A DNA stretch of 64,000 nt, taken from assembly GCA_030733815.1 (NCBI GenBank), contig JAUZQE010000003.1, forward strand, positions 62,001 through 126,000, given 5' to 3'. The notes under the pieces are model-generated. The model was not told the DNA's origin. It searched no databases and saw only the letters and a list, made by a program, of their open reading frames with translations. This document shows, piece by piece, positions 55,922 to 64,000 of this stretch. The position numbers were made by a program, and so were the translations under genes. Within the stretch, counting starts at the first letter, position 1. The number at the start of each line of letters is the position of its first letter. Source of the stretch: Yanghanlia caeni (lineage in GTDB: Bacteria; Pseudomonadota; Gammaproteobacteria; Burkholderiales; Burkholderiaceae_B).

Positions 55922-56770
55922 ATGCAACTGCGTACGATCACCAGCGTCATTGCGGGCCTGGCTGCTGCGGGCAGCCTGGCCGCGTTCGTTTCCGTGGCGC
56001 CGCCGGGCGTGCAGGCAGCGCCGGCCGCTGCGGCCGATCCCCTCATTGCAGTCATACCACCGGGGCAGGTCGAGTACTACGCTACGGCCGAAGGCCTGGT
56101 CGACGGCATACCCGTACCCCCCAAGCGCCTCGCCACCACGTTCGATCGGCCCGTTCATATCATGAAGCGGCTGGTCAGCCAGGCCGAATACACCGAATGT
56201 GTGCAGGCCGAAGCCTGCCGCCCGCTCGACAGGTCGCAGCGGGGCAACGTTTCACCTGACCTGCCCGTGGTGGGTGTGAGCTGGCACGACGCCACGCGCT
56301 ATGCGCGCTGGTACAGCGCCAAAACGGGGCGGCTGTACCGCCTGCCCACCTATGCCGAATGGGTGCATGCGGCGGGCGACGCCTATACCGAGGAACTGCG
56401 TGTCGATATCTACGACCCCGACAACCCCGCGCAGCGCTGGCTGGCCGAATACGCGCTGGAAACGCAGCGCAAGTTGTCTGCAGACGCCGCGCCCAAGCCG
56501 TTCGGCCATTTCGGCACGAACGCGGCAGGCGTGCAGGATATCGGGGGCAACGTGTGGGAATGGACGGACACCTGTCATGTGCGCCAGTACCTCGACGCCG
56601 ACGGCAACGCCGTGCTGCCGCCTAACGAAAACTGTGGCGTACGCGTGGTGGCCGGCTCGCACTACAGCCTGATTACGGATTTTATTCGCGACCCGAAGGG
56701 TGGGGCGTGTTCGGTCGGCATACCGCCCGCCAATCTGGGCATCCGGCTCGTGCTCGACCCGGAATCGTAG
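55922..56770 (+). CDS. nirV: NirV-like SUMF1/FGE-fold protein
   Basis: A 282-residue exported protein (signal peptide about 1-33, 'AGLAAAGSLAAFVSVAPPGV' to 'QAAPAAA') with the formylglycine-generating-enzyme fold: 'RLVSQAEYTECVQAEACRPL', 'PVVGVSWHDATRYARWYSAK', 'LPTYAEWVHAAG', 'VQDIGGNVWEWTDTCHVRQY' and 'ANLGIRLVLD'. Genes of this type next to nirK are called nirV. The cysteine pair that makes FGE catalytic is not at the expected place ('GSHYSLITDFIRDP' has none), so sulfatase maturation is unlikely. A role in assembly or maturation of nitrite reductase is a guess from context. Confidence 0.85.
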   Translation: MQLRTITSVIAGLAAAGSLAAFVSVAPPGVQAAPAAAADPLIAVIPPGQVEYYATAEGLVDGIPVPPKRLATTFDRPVHIMKRLVSQAEYTECVQAEACRPLDRSQRGNVSPDLPVVGVSWHDATRYARWYSAKTGRLYRLPTYAEWVHAAGDAYTEELRVDIYDPDNPAQRWLAEYALETQRKLSADAAPKPFGHFGTNAAGVQDIGGNVWEWTDTCHVRQYLDADGNAVLPPNENCGVRVVAGSHYSLITDFIRDPKGGACSVGIPPANLGIRLVLDPES

Positions 56771-56797
56771 GGCCTCGCCGGCAAAATGTGCCAGTAT

Positions 56798-56831
56798 CCC
56801 CGGAATCGGGCGGTCTGCTTCCGATCCGGGG
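56798..56831. terminator. Hairpin between convergent nirV and the Dnr-type regulator
   Basis: CCCCGG-A-ATCGG (56798-56809) pairs with CCGATCCGGGG (56821-56831) with one bulged A and an 11-nt loop. It lies midway between two convergent genes and may serve both, although there is no T-tract. Confidence 0.45.
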
Positions 56832-56865
56832 CTCAGGGCTTGCGCTCAATTCGGTCAGCGCACTG

Positions 56866-57606
56866 CTAGAGCGGTTCCACCGAGTTGCGTTTCGAGGCGG
56901 CGGTGCCGCCGGGCGGCTGCCCCTCGGCGAGGCGGATCAGGTCGTCGAGCCGGCGCACCGTGACGCGTTTGCGCCCCGTGTTCACCAGGCCCTGTTCCTT
57001 CCAGCTGCTGAGCAGCCGGCTGACGGTGTGCAGCGTGGTGCCCGTCATTTCGGCGATTTCCTGACGCGTGATCGGGAAGTTGATGGAGACGCCTTCCTCG
57101 GTCTGCTCGCCCGATGCGTCGACCAGACGCAGTATGCAGCGTGCCACGCGCTGCTCGACTTCTTCGGTGGAAAGTTCCTTGATGCGTGTGTGGGCGTCTT
57201 GCAGGCGTTGCCCCACGGTTTGCAGCGCATTGAAGGCAAACTGCGGGTTGCGGGCAATGACGTGATCCCATTCGCTGGAAGGCCAGCTGAGCACGATGCT
57301 TTCTTCGACGGCAATGCACGCTGCGGGGTAGGTGGGCCGCCGCATGGCGCGCGCGATGCCGAACACTTCGCCCGGCATGACATAGCGCACCGTGATCTGT
57401 TCGCCTTCGGGTGTGGTTTGCACGACCTTGAGGTGGCCATGCAGCAGGATGTAGAAGTTCTCGGCCACCTGGCCCTGCTGGAACACGGGTTCACCGGCCT
57501 GCAGGCGCATGGTCTGGGCGATTTGCAGCACCGTGTCGAGATCGTGTTCGGAAACGGACCGAAAGAGATCGAGATTCTTGAGCAGCGAGCGTGGGAGGGT
57601 ACTCAT
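56866..57606 (-). CDS. Crp/Fnr family regulator of Dnr/NnrR type
   Basis: A 246-residue regulator lying between nirV and nirK. It has the cyclic-nucleotide-like beta roll ('QAGEPVFQQGQVAENFYILL', 'RYVMPGEVFGIARAM'), a dimerisation helix and a winged helix ('ITRQEIAEMTGTTLHTVSRL'). The N-terminal cysteine cluster of Fnr is absent, which fits the Dnr/NnrR group that senses nitric oxide through haem; sensing is inference. The recognition helix reads HTVSR where Fnr has ETISR. TTG-N8-CAA boxes before nirV and nirK are the probable targets. ATG 57606 is the likely start; a TTG five codons upstream is possible, and neither has an ideal Shine-Dalgarno sequence. Confidence 0.88.
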   Translation of the reverse strand: MSTLPRSLLKNLDLFRSVSEHDLDTVLQIAQTMRLQAGEPVFQQGQVAENFYILLHGHLKVVQTTPEGEQITVRYVMPGEVFGIARAMRRPTYPAACIAVEESIVLSWPSSEWDHVIARNPQFAFNALQTVGQRLQDAHTRIKELSTEEVEQRVARCILRLVDASGEQTEEGVSINFPITRQEIAEMTGTTLHTVSRLLSSWKEQGLVNTGRKRVTVRRLDDLIRLAEGQPPGGTAASKRNSVEPL

Positions 57607-57717
57607 CTCCGGGTCGGGCAAGGTTCAGGTGGTTCATTCTATCACCGGCAACCCTCTGATCTGTGTGGGTTTTCGGGAATGAGGCAGGCGAAGCGCACTG
57701 TTGCTTCAAGGGCCAGA

Positions 57718-57729
57718 AGGGTTAACCCT
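57718..57729. promoter_or_regulatory. 12-bp palindrome AGGGTTAACCCT
   Basis: A perfect palindrome in the gap between the regulator gene and nirK, centred 31 bp upstream of the Fnr/Dnr-type box. It may bind a second regulator of nirK or control the divergent regulator gene. I do not recognise it. Confidence 0.35.
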
Positions 57730-57747
57730 AAAAATCGTTACCGCAGT

Positions 57748-57761
57748 TTGTTGTGGCACAA
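57748..57761 (+). promoter_or_regulatory. Fnr/Dnr-type box upstream of nirK
   Basis: TTGTTGTGGCACAA is a perfect TTG-N8-CAA site. At -41.5 it predicts transcription from about 57796, with TGAAAT (57784-57789) as the -10 element, and a 42-nt leader before the nirK ATG with CAAGGAG near its end. Confidence 0.7.
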
Positions 57762-57837
57762 AGAAGCCCTTGCCTGCATGCGGTGAAATGGAGCCATCAA
57801 GAAATACGTTGTACCAACAACCCTTCAAGGAGCAACC

Positions 57838-58929
57838 ATGAAAGCGTTCCGACCCACCGTTCTTGCCGCCGTACTCGCCGCTGTGATGGGCGGAGTTCCC
57901 GCCTTTGCCACCTCGATCGATTCGCTCGAACGCGTGAAGGTTGACCTCGTGGCACCCCCCATGGTGCATGCCCATGCGCAGAAAGCGCCCAGCGAAGCCC
58001 CGCGCGTCGTCGAATTTACCCTCACCATCGAAGAAAAGAAGATCGTGATCGACGAAGACGGCACGACGATGCAGGCCATGACTTTCAATGGCTCGATGCC
58101 CGGCCCCACGCTGGTGGTGCACGAAGGCGACTACGTCGAAGTGACGCTGGTGAACCCCGCGACGAATGCAATGCCCCATAACGTCGACTTCCACTCGGCC
58201 ACGGGTGCACTGGGCGGCGCCAAGCTCACCAACGTCAATCCCGGCGAGCAGGCCACGCTGCGCTTCAAGGCCGACCGGGCCGGCACGTTCGTGTATCACT
58301 GCGCGCCGGAAGGCATGGTGCCCTGGCACGTGGTGGCGGGCATGAGCGGAACCATCATGGTGCTGCCGCGCGATGGCCTGAAAGACGCCAACGGCAACTC
58401 GGTGAGCTACGACCGCGCCTACACGATCGGCGAATTCGACCTCTACATTCCGAAGGACGAGAACGGCAATTACAAAGACTACGAAACGCTGGCGGAAAGC
58501 TATGGCGACACGGTTCAGGCCATGCGCACGCTCACCCCGACCCATATCGTGTTCAACGGCAAGGTCGGTGCTCTCACCGGTGAAGGCGCGCTCAAGGCCA
58601 AGGTCGGCGAAACGGTGCTCATCATCCACTCGCAGGCCAACCGCGATACGCGTCCGCACCTTATCGGCGGTCACGGTGACTGGGTGTGGGAACACGGCAA
58701 GTTCCATAACCCGCCTCTGCGCGACATGGAAACCTGGTTCATCCCGGGCGGTACGGCCGGTGCGGCGCTCTACACCTTCAAGCAACCCGGTGTGTATGCC
58801 TACGTGAACCACAACCTGATCGAAGCCTTCGAGCTCGGCGCCTACGGCCACTTCGTGGTGGAAGGCGACTGGAACCACGACCTGATGACCCAGGTCAAGG
58901 CCCCGCACCCGATCCCGGAAGGCAAGTAA
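57838..58929 (+). CDS. nirK: Copper-containing nitrite reductase
   Basis: NirK reduces nitrite to nitric oxide in the periplasm, the committing step of denitrification. The 363-residue protein has a signal peptide (about 1-24, ending PAFA) and two cupredoxin domains. Type 1 copper ligands are His114, Cys155, His164 and Met169; type 2 copper ligands are His119, His154 and His325; the catalytic pair is Asp117 (NVDFH) and His274 (TRPHLIGG). All are present, so it should be active. AAGGAG lies 7 nt before the ATG. Controlled by the box at 57748-57761. A cytochrome c gene follows. Confidence 0.97.
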   Translation: MKAFRPTVLAAVLAAVMGGVPAFATSIDSLERVKVDLVAPPMVHAHAQKAPSEAPRVVEFTLTIEEKKIVIDEDGTTMQAMTFNGSMPGPTLVVHEGDYVEVTLVNPATNAMPHNVDFHSATGALGGAKLTNVNPGEQATLRFKADRAGTFVYHCAPEGMVPWHVVAGMSGTIMVLPRDGLKDANGNSVSYDRAYTIGEFDLYIPKDENGNYKDYETLAESYGDTVQAMRTLTPTHIVFNGKVGALTGEGALKAKVGETVLIIHSQANRDTRPHLIGGHGDWVWEHGKFHNPPLRDMETWFIPGGTAGAALYTFKQPGVYAYVNHNLIEAFELGAYGHFVVEGDWNHDLMTQVKAPHPIPEGK

Positions 58930-58974
58930 ACAATACGGCTACGGCCCGATGTGAACACTAAAGGAGTCAACCTA

Positions 58975-59304
58975 ATGTTCAAGCGCTCAGTAAAGTTCGC
59001 ATCGGCCGCCATCCTGATGGCGGGGCTTGCCCCCGCCCTGGCAACGGCGGCTGGTGAAAGCATCAACCCCGCAGGCGAGAAGCTGTACAAAAGCGCCTGC
59101 CTGGCCTGCCACATGGCGGGCGTGGCAGGGGCGCCCAAGGTGGGCGACAAGGCGCGCTGGTCGGCGCTGACTGCAAAGGGCATGGATGCCCTGATGCACA
59201 CCACCATCAATGGCAAGGGTGCCATGCCTCCGCGCGGCGCCACCAAGGCGGACGACGCCACCCTGCAGGCCGCCGTTGAATACATGATTTCGAAGTCGCA
59301 GTAA
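58975..59304 (+). CDS. Small periplasmic cytochrome c (class I, c5-like)
   Basis: A 109-residue monohaem cytochrome c with a signal peptide (about 1-26, 'ILMAGLAPALATAAG'), the haem site CLACH at 42-46 and the axial Met84 in 'GKGAMPPRGATKADD'. The layout is that of c5-type cytochromes. ATG 58975 has AAAGGAG 8 nt upstream, better than an in-frame start 24 nt earlier. It lies 45 nt after nirK with no terminator between them and one after it, so it is probably cotranscribed and could be the electron donor to NirK. Confidence 0.9.
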   Translation: MFKRSVKFASAAILMAGLAPALATAAGESINPAGEKLYKSACLACHMAGVAGAPKVGDKARWSALTAKGMDALMHTTINGKGAMPPRGATKADDATLQAAVEYMISKSQ

Positions 59305-59407
59305 GCAACGCGCATACCCGCGCATGGCGCGCGGGCTGCGGCCACAGGGGGCGTTCCCTGATCGGGAAAGTCCTTATCTTGCAGCCCGGATCGCGTCGTT
59401 ACACTGG

Positions 59408-59436
59408 GCCCGGTGCCATCGGCATCGGGCCTTTTT
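59408..59436 (+). terminator. Rho-independent terminator after the nirK-cytochrome c unit
   Basis: GCCCGGTGCC (59408-59417) pairs with GGCATCGGGC (59421-59430) with one G-T pair and a 3-nt loop, followed by CTTTTT. It separates the denitrification unit from the transporter operon. Confidence 0.8.
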
Positions 59437-59491
59437 CATGTTTTTGCAGGCCCGGCACCCCAAACTACCAACGAATAGGGGCAACAAAGAC

Positions 59492-61072
59492 ATGAAATCC
59501 ATACGCAAGACCCTGGCGTTCACGGCACTGGCGGCAAGCCTGTGCTTCTCGGCTGCGGTTCAGGCGCGCGATCTCGTCATTGCGCTGCGTTCCGAACCCA
59601 CGTCAATGGATCCGCAGTTCCATTCGCTCACTCCCAATACCCAGCTTTCCGAAACCATCTTCGACCCGCTGGTGCGCACCGACGCGGTTGCCAAGCCGGT
59701 GCCCGCGCTCGCCGAATCATGGAGCGTCGACGGCGACACCTGGACCTTCAATCTGCGCAAGGGCGTCACCTTCACCGACGGTACCCCGTTTACTGCGCAA
59801 GACGTGATCTTCACCTACGAACGGGTGCCCAAGGTGCCCAACAGTCCGTCGTCGTATGCTCTGTACCTCAGCAGCATCGACAAGCTCGAGGCCGTAGACG
59901 ATCACACGCTCAAGATCACGACCAAGGGGCCGTCGCCCGTTCTGCTTCCCAACCTGTCGATGGTGCCCATCATGTCGCACAAGGCGGCGTCGGGCCCGGC
60001 TCCCGAGGGCAAGACCACGGTCGAGCTGAACCGCGGTGAGGGTCTCATCGGCACGGGGCCGTACAAGTTCGTGTCGTGGAAGCGTGGCGCCGAGATCGTG
60101 CTTGAACGCAACGACAATTACTGGGGCGACAAACCCGCATGGGAGCGCGTGATCTACCGGCCCATCACCAATCCGGCTGCGCGGGTTGCGGCGCTGCTTG
60201 CCGGTGACGTCGATCTCATCGAGGATCCGCCCACCGACGACCTGCCCAAGCTCAAGGAAAACAAGAATCTGTACGTCCAGGAAACGCCTTCCGTACGCGT
60301 GATCTACATCGCCCTCATGCAGGGCGACGAAGTGCCTGCCGGCATGTCGGGCACCGACGGCAAGAATCCGCTCAAAGATCGCCGCGTGCGCGAAGCACTG
60401 TCGCTGGCGATCGATCGCCAGAGCATCGTCGATCGCGTGATGGGGGGCTCGGCCATGGCGGCAGCCAATCTCCTGGCCTACCCGGCCTTCGGCACATCTG
60501 AAAAACACTCCAAGGCCGCCGCGGCCGACGTCGAGCGGGCCAAGAAGCTGCTGGCCGAAGCGGGTTACCCCGATGGCTTCACCGTATCGCTGGGCTCGCC
60601 GGCGGGGCGCTATACGAACGACCAGCGCATTGCGCAGGTCGTGGCCGCGATGTGGGCGCGCATCGGCATCAAGACCGATGTCGAGACCATGGCGCCGGCG
60701 GTGTTTTTCAAGCAGCGCAATGCTCACGCGTTCAGTACCTATCTGGCGGGCTGGGCCGCGTCTTCAGGCGAAATGCTCAACCCGCTCAACTCGCTGGTCG
60801 TGACCAAGCAGCCCGATCGCGGCCTGGGCACCACGAACTGGAGCAAGTATTCGAACCCCGAAGTCGACGCACTGGTGCTCGAGGCCTCGCGCACGCTCGA
60901 CGACGACAAGCGCTCGCAGCTGCTGCAGAAGGCGGGCGATATGGTCATGGAAGACTACGGCATTCTGCCCCTGCAGTTCGAGATGTCGGTGTGGGCCATG
61001 AAGAACGACGTGCGCTACGACGGCCGCGCCGATCAGATGACTCTGGCGCAAGACATGAGGCCGGCCAACTGA
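59492..61072 (+). CDS. Peptide/nickel-type ABC transporter substrate-binding protein (family 5)
   Basis: A 526-residue periplasmic binding protein of the DppA/OppA family. Signal peptide at about 1-25 ('LAFTALAASLCFSAAVQA'), then 'LRSEPTSMDPQFHSLTPNTQ', 'IFDPLVRTDAVAKPVPALAE' and 'LRKGVTFTDGTPFTAQDVIF', the classical N-terminal signature, and 'YKFVSWKRGAEIVLERNDNY'. Substrates of this family include peptides, glutathione, opines and nickel; none can be assigned. The ATG 59492 start is clear from the signal peptide. It heads an operon with two permeases and two ATPases. Confidence 0.93.
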   Translation: MKSIRKTLAFTALAASLCFSAAVQARDLVIALRSEPTSMDPQFHSLTPNTQLSETIFDPLVRTDAVAKPVPALAESWSVDGDTWTFNLRKGVTFTDGTPFTAQDVIFTYERVPKVPNSPSSYALYLSSIDKLEAVDDHTLKITTKGPSPVLLPNLSMVPIMSHKAASGPAPEGKTTVELNRGEGLIGTGPYKFVSWKRGAEIVLERNDNYWGDKPAWERVIYRPITNPAARVAALLAGDVDLIEDPPTDDLPKLKENKNLYVQETPSVRVIYIALMQGDEVPAGMSGTDGKNPLKDRRVREALSLAIDRQSIVDRVMGGSAMAAANLLAYPAFGTSEKHSKAAAADVERAKKLLAEAGYPDGFTVSLGSPAGRYTNDQRIAQVVAAMWARIGIKTDVETMAPAVFFKQRNAHAFSTYLAGWAASSGEMLNPLNSLVVTKQPDRGLGTTNWSKYSNPEVDALVLEASRTLDDDKRSQLLQKAGDMVMEDYGILPLQFEMSVWAMKNDVRYDGRADQMTLAQDMRPAN

Positions 61073-61082
61073 GCCAGCGGCA

Positions 61083-62057
61083 GTGTTAGCCACCATCATC
61101 CGCCGTATCCTGCAGACGGGCGTCATCGTTCTGGTCATGTCGGCGCTGGTGTTCGCGGCGCTGTACATGATCGGCGACCCGGTGCTGATGATGGCCAGCC
61201 CCGAGGCCACCGATCTCGAACGCGAGGCGATCCGGCGCAACCTGGGGCTGGATCGCCCGCTTTGGGAGCAGTACGGCATTTTCCTGGCAAAGGCCGTGCA
61301 GCTCGATTTTGGCAACAGCTTCCTTACCGGCGAGTCGGCCATGCGGCTCATTCTCGAGCGCATGCCGGCCACGCTCGAACTGGCCACGCTGGCCATGTTC
61401 ATTTCCATGGTGGTCGGTGTGCCGCTGGGCGTATATGCGGGCCTGCGGCCCGACAGCCTGCCGGCACGCGCCATCATGTCGGGTTCGGTGCTGGGCTTTT
61501 CCCTGCCCAATTTCTGGGTGGGGCTCATGCTGATCATGCTGTTTGCCGTCATGCTGGGTTGGGTGCCGGCGGGCGGGCGCGGGCCCGTGGAACAGTTCGG
61601 GCCCGTGGCGCTCAGCCTGTTCAACTGGGAAGGCCTCAAGAACCTGATCCTGCCTGCCATGACCATTGCCGTGGCCAAATGCGCCCTCATCATTCGCGTC
61701 ACGCGCGCGGCCACGCGCGAGTGCCTGCCGCAAGACTACATCCGTTTCGCACGTGCCAAAGGGCTGCGTGAACGGCGCGTGCTGGGGGTGCATCTGCTCA
61801 AGAACATCATGATTCCCATCGTCACGATCGGCGGGCTCGAATACGGGCAGGTCTTTGCCTTTGCGGTCGTGACCGAAACGGTGTTCTCGTGGCCGGGCAT
61901 GGGCAAGCTGCTCATCGACTCCATCGTCAATCTCGACCGCCCGGTGGTGGTCGCGTATCTCATGCTTACGGTGGTGTTTCTTGCCATGCTGAATCTGGTG
62001 GTCGACATTGGCTATACCCTGCTCGATCCGCGCGTCAGGCTGGGAGGGGCGGCATGA
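61083..62057 (+). CDS. ABC transporter permease (DppB-like)
   Basis: A 324-residue inner-membrane permease with about six hydrophobic segments. The family pattern is present: 'RILQTGVIVLVMSALVFAAL' at the N terminus, 'EREAIRRNLGLDRPLWEQYG', and the ATPase-contact EAA-type loop 'QDYIRFARAKGLRERRVLGV'. The start is GTG 61083, 10 nt after the binding-protein stop. It overlaps the next permease by 4 nt. Confidence 0.92.
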   Translation: MLATIIRRILQTGVIVLVMSALVFAALYMIGDPVLMMASPEATDLEREAIRRNLGLDRPLWEQYGIFLAKAVQLDFGNSFLTGESAMRLILERMPATLELATLAMFISMVVGVPLGVYAGLRPDSLPARAIMSGSVLGFSLPNFWVGLMLIMLFAVMLGWVPAGGRGPVEQFGPVALSLFNWEGLKNLILPAMTIAVAKCALIIRVTRAATRECLPQDYIRFARAKGLRERRVLGVHLLKNIMIPIVTIGGLEYGQVFAFAVVTETVFSWPGMGKLLIDSIVNLDRPVVVAYLMLTVVFLAMLNLVVDIGYTLLDPRVRLGGAA

Positions 62058-62980
62058 GCAGCCTGCTCGAGCCTGCCGTGCAGCCTGTGGGCGTGCGCAG
62101 TGCCGCGGCGGGGCGCTGGCGGCGGTTTGCGGCGCAATTCGTGTCCAGCAAATCAGCGGTGGGGGGCCTGGTCGTGCTGGTGCTGTGCATCGCGGCAGCG
62201 GTGTTCGCGCCGTGGCTGGCACCGCAGAACCCCTTCGATCTGGCCTCGCTCGATATCCTCGACGCCAAGATGCCACCGGGCAGCACCAATTTCGACGGCA
62301 CGCTCACCTACTGGCTGGGTACCGACGGGCAGGCGCGCGACGTACTTTCCGCCATTCTGTACGGCATGCGCATCAGCCTGTTCGTGGGCGTGGTGTCGGT
62401 GTTGTCGGCGTTTCTCATCGGCACGGCGGTGGGCCTGATTGCGGCCTATTTCGGCGGTCGCATCGATGCCTTCTTCATGCGCATCGTCGATATGCAGCTC
62501 GCGTTTCCATCGATCCTGGTGGCGCTGGTGCTGCTGGCCATGCTGGGCAAGGGGGTCGACAAGGTCATCATTGCCCTCATCGTGGTGCAGTGGGCCTATT
62601 TTGCGCGGGCCGCGCGCGCCGCGGCGATCGTCGAACGCAACAAGGAATACGTGGAAGCCGCCCGGTGCATGGCGCTCAGCTGGCACCGCATTCTGTGGCG
62701 CCATGTGTTCCCGAACTGCATTCCGCCGCTCATGGTGATCGCCACCATCGATCTGGCGCACGCCATTGCGCTCGAAGCCACCCTGTCATTTCTGGGGGTC
62801 GGTGTGCCTGTCACCGAACCTTCGCTCGGCATGCTCATTTCCAACGGCTTCGAGTTCCTGCTGTCGGGCACGTACTGGATCTGCTTCTTCCCCGGTATCG
62901 CGCTGGCCATCGTGGTGGTGGCCATCAATCTGGTGGGCGACCACCTGCGCGATATCCTCAACCCACGCAATGAGGTCTGA
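62054..62980 (+). CDS. ABC transporter permease (DppC-like)
   Basis: A 308-residue inner-membrane permease, partner of the preceding one. It has an N-terminal OppC-type segment ('VSSKSAVGGLVVLVLCIAAA'), 'HLLGTDGQ-type' sequence as 'WLGTDGQARDVLSAILYGMR', and the EAA-like loop 'KEYVEAARCMALSWHRILWR'. ATG 62054 overlaps the previous stop, although the frame is open further upstream. Confidence 0.92.
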   Translation: MSSLLEPAVQPVGVRSAAAGRWRRFAAQFVSSKSAVGGLVVLVLCIAAAVFAPWLAPQNPFDLASLDILDAKMPPGSTNFDGTLTYWLGTDGQARDVLSAILYGMRISLFVGVVSVLSAFLIGTAVGLIAAYFGGRIDAFFMRIVDMQLAFPSILVALVLLAMLGKGVDKVIIALIVVQWAYFARAARAAAIVERNKEYVEAARCMALSWHRILWRHVFPNCIPPLMVIATIDLAHAIALEATLSFLGVGVPVTEPSLGMLISNGFEFLLSGTYWICFFPGIALAIVVVAINLVGDHLRDILNPRNEV

Positions 62981-62983
62981 CGC

Positions 62984-63979
62984 ATGACGGCCGCCAACGG
63001 CGCAGCGGGCGCAGACCTCCTTCTCGACATTCAGGGCCTGAGAACCTGGTTTCATACGCGCGACGGCGTGGTCAAGGCGGTTGATGGCGTTTCGCTGCAG
63101 CTGCGCCGGGGCGAAATTCTGGGGCTCGTGGGCGAATCGGGCTCCGGCAAGAGCGTAACGGGCTTTTCCATAATGGGGCTGGTGGGCGAACGCGGCAGGG
63201 TGCAGGCCGATCGCATGGTGTTCGACGGCCACGACCTGCTTTCGGCCAGTGCCGAGCAGATGCGCAGGTTGCGCGGTGACAGGCTGGCCATGATTTTTCA
63301 AGACCCCATGATGACGCTCAACCCGACCCTGCGCATCGACACACAGATGATCGAGGCGGTTCAGGCGCACGACACCGTGTCGGGCAAGGCGGCACGTGCC
63401 CGTTGCCTCGACGTGCTGCGCATGGTCGGCATTCCCGCGCCCGAGGCTCGCCTCAAGGCGTACCCGCATCACCTGTCGGGCGGCATGCGCCAGCGCATCG
63501 CCATTGCGATTGCGTTGCTGAACGCGCCGCGGCTTATCATCGCCGATGAGCCCACCACGGCGCTCGACGTCACCATACAGGGGCAGATTCTTTACGAAGT
63601 GCAAAAGCTGTGCCGGGAAACGGGCACGGCACTCATATGGATCACCCATGATCTGGCACTGGTGTCGGGGTTGGCTGATCGCATGGCCGTCATGTACGCG
63701 GGGCGCATCGTCGAGTCGGCCGACACTGCTGCGCTCATCCGGCACCCTCAGCATCCATATACCCACGGTCTCATGGCGTCGATTCCGTCATTGGGCACCC
63801 GGGGGCAGCCGCTGTTCCAGATTCCCGGTTCCACACCGTCGCTGCTCAACCTGCCCGAGGGCTGCGCCTTCCGCAGCCGCTGCTACCGGGCCGACGCCCA
63901 ATGCGAACAGGCACCGCAGCTTGCCGAGGTGGCACCGGGGCAGTGGGCGAGCTGCTGGCACCACGGAGTTCAGCCATGA
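62984..63979 (+). CDS. ABC transporter ATP-binding protein (DppD-like)
   Basis: A 331-residue ABC ATPase of the dipeptide/oligopeptide group. Walker A is GESGSGKSV, the signature is LSGGMRQR, Walker B is '[14 protein letters not shown]', and the switch His is in '[13 protein letters not shown]'. The C-terminal oligopeptide domain has the cysteine cluster typical of DppD/OppD ('[18 protein letters not shown]' and a last Cys in 'WASCWHHG'), which binds an iron-sulfur cluster in some members. It overlaps the next gene by 4 nt. Confidence 0.93.
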   Translation: MTAANGAAGADLLLDIQGLRTWFHTRDGVVKAVDGVSLQLRRGEILGLVGESGSGKSVTGFSIMGLVGERGRVQADRMVFDGHDLLSASAEQMRRLRGDRLAMIFQDPMMTLNPTLRIDTQMIEAVQAHDTVSGKAARARCLDVLRMVGIPAPEARLKAYPHHLSGGMRQRIAIAIALLNAPRLIIADEPTTALDVTIQGQILYEVQKLCRETGTALIWITHDLALVSGLADRMAVMYAGRIVESADTAALIRHPQHPYTHGLMASIPSLGTRGQPLFQIPGSTPSLLNLPEGCAFRSRCYRADAQCEQAPQLAEVAPGQWASCWHHGVQP

Positions 63980-64000
63980 ATGTCATGCGCGTGGAAGGTC
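63976..64000 (+). CDS. Start of a second ABC ATPase gene (probably DppF-like), cut by window end
   Basis: ATG 63976 overlaps the preceding stop in an ATGA junction, and eight codons (MNVMRVEG) are visible before the window ends. Position and overlap predict the second ATPase of the dpp/opp-type transporter; the sequence itself is too short to show it. Confidence 0.5.

Noticed and set aside
1-64000. CRISPR arrays, tRNA or rRNA genes, insertion sequences, prophage or integrase genes
   Set aside because: No regular repeat-spacer pattern, cloverleaf, rRNA-like stretch, transposase or integrase motif was seen on either strand.

Overview
The window is GC-rich, densely coding chromosomal DNA. The gene content and order (dprA divergent from def-fmt, waaC-waaA, coaX-birA, dacC-dat-ybeD-lipB-lipA, several liv and dpp type transporters, isolated periplasmic binding proteins) suggest a betaproteobacterium of the order Burkholderiales, most likely Alcaligenaceae. 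This is an inference from synteny and protein character. I saw no tRNA, rRNA, CRISPR array, insertion sequence or prophage.

Region 1 (1-24684) looks like one sigma-54 regulated stress and carbon-storage island. After the tail of an RluA-type pseudouridine synthase come an SDR dehydrogenase, an orphan rpoN, a small hydrophilin-like protein, two divergent paralogous sigma-54 activators (one without a receiver domain), a family-2 glycosyltransferase and a small proline-rich protein. Then comes a seven-gene operon with 4-bp overlaps: glgE, treS-pep2 fusion, glgB, glgX, treZ, malQ, treY. By eye I find -24/-12 (GG-N10-GC) promoter matches before five transcription units: the SDR gene, the hydrophilin gene, the glycosyltransferase gene, the proline-rich gene and the glgE operon. 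Each predicted start lies 19-55 nt before the chosen start codon. The operon encodes every step of a loop from alpha-glucan to trehalose (TreY/TreZ) and back (TreS, maltokinase, GlgE, GlgB), without glgA or glgC.

Region 2 (24675-36481) has a glutamate dehydrogenase gene convergent with treY, then a Crp-family regulator divergent from an operon: acyl-CoA synthetase, livG, livH, livM, binding protein, livF, PaaK-like ligase. The divergent gap holds a CRP-like palindrome, and an 11-bp hairpin separates the binding-protein gene from livF. A lone amino-acid binding protein follows.

Region 3 (36486-52777) is housekeeping: HMG-CoA lyase, dprA, def, fmt, a gamma-carbonic anhydrase-like protein, an EamA transporter, waaC, waaA, galU, coaX, birA, a hydrolase, dacC, dat, ybeD, lipB and lipA, closed by a strong terminator.

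Region 4 (52813-59436) joins the proton-translocating transhydrogenase operon pntAA-pntAB-pntB to a denitrification cluster: nirV-like gene, a Dnr/NnrR-type regulator on the opposite strand, nirK and a small cytochrome c. Perfect TTG-N8-CAA boxes precede both nirV and nirK, so the regulator probably controls both.

Region 5 (59492-64000) is a dpp/opp-type ABC transporter operon cut off by the window end.
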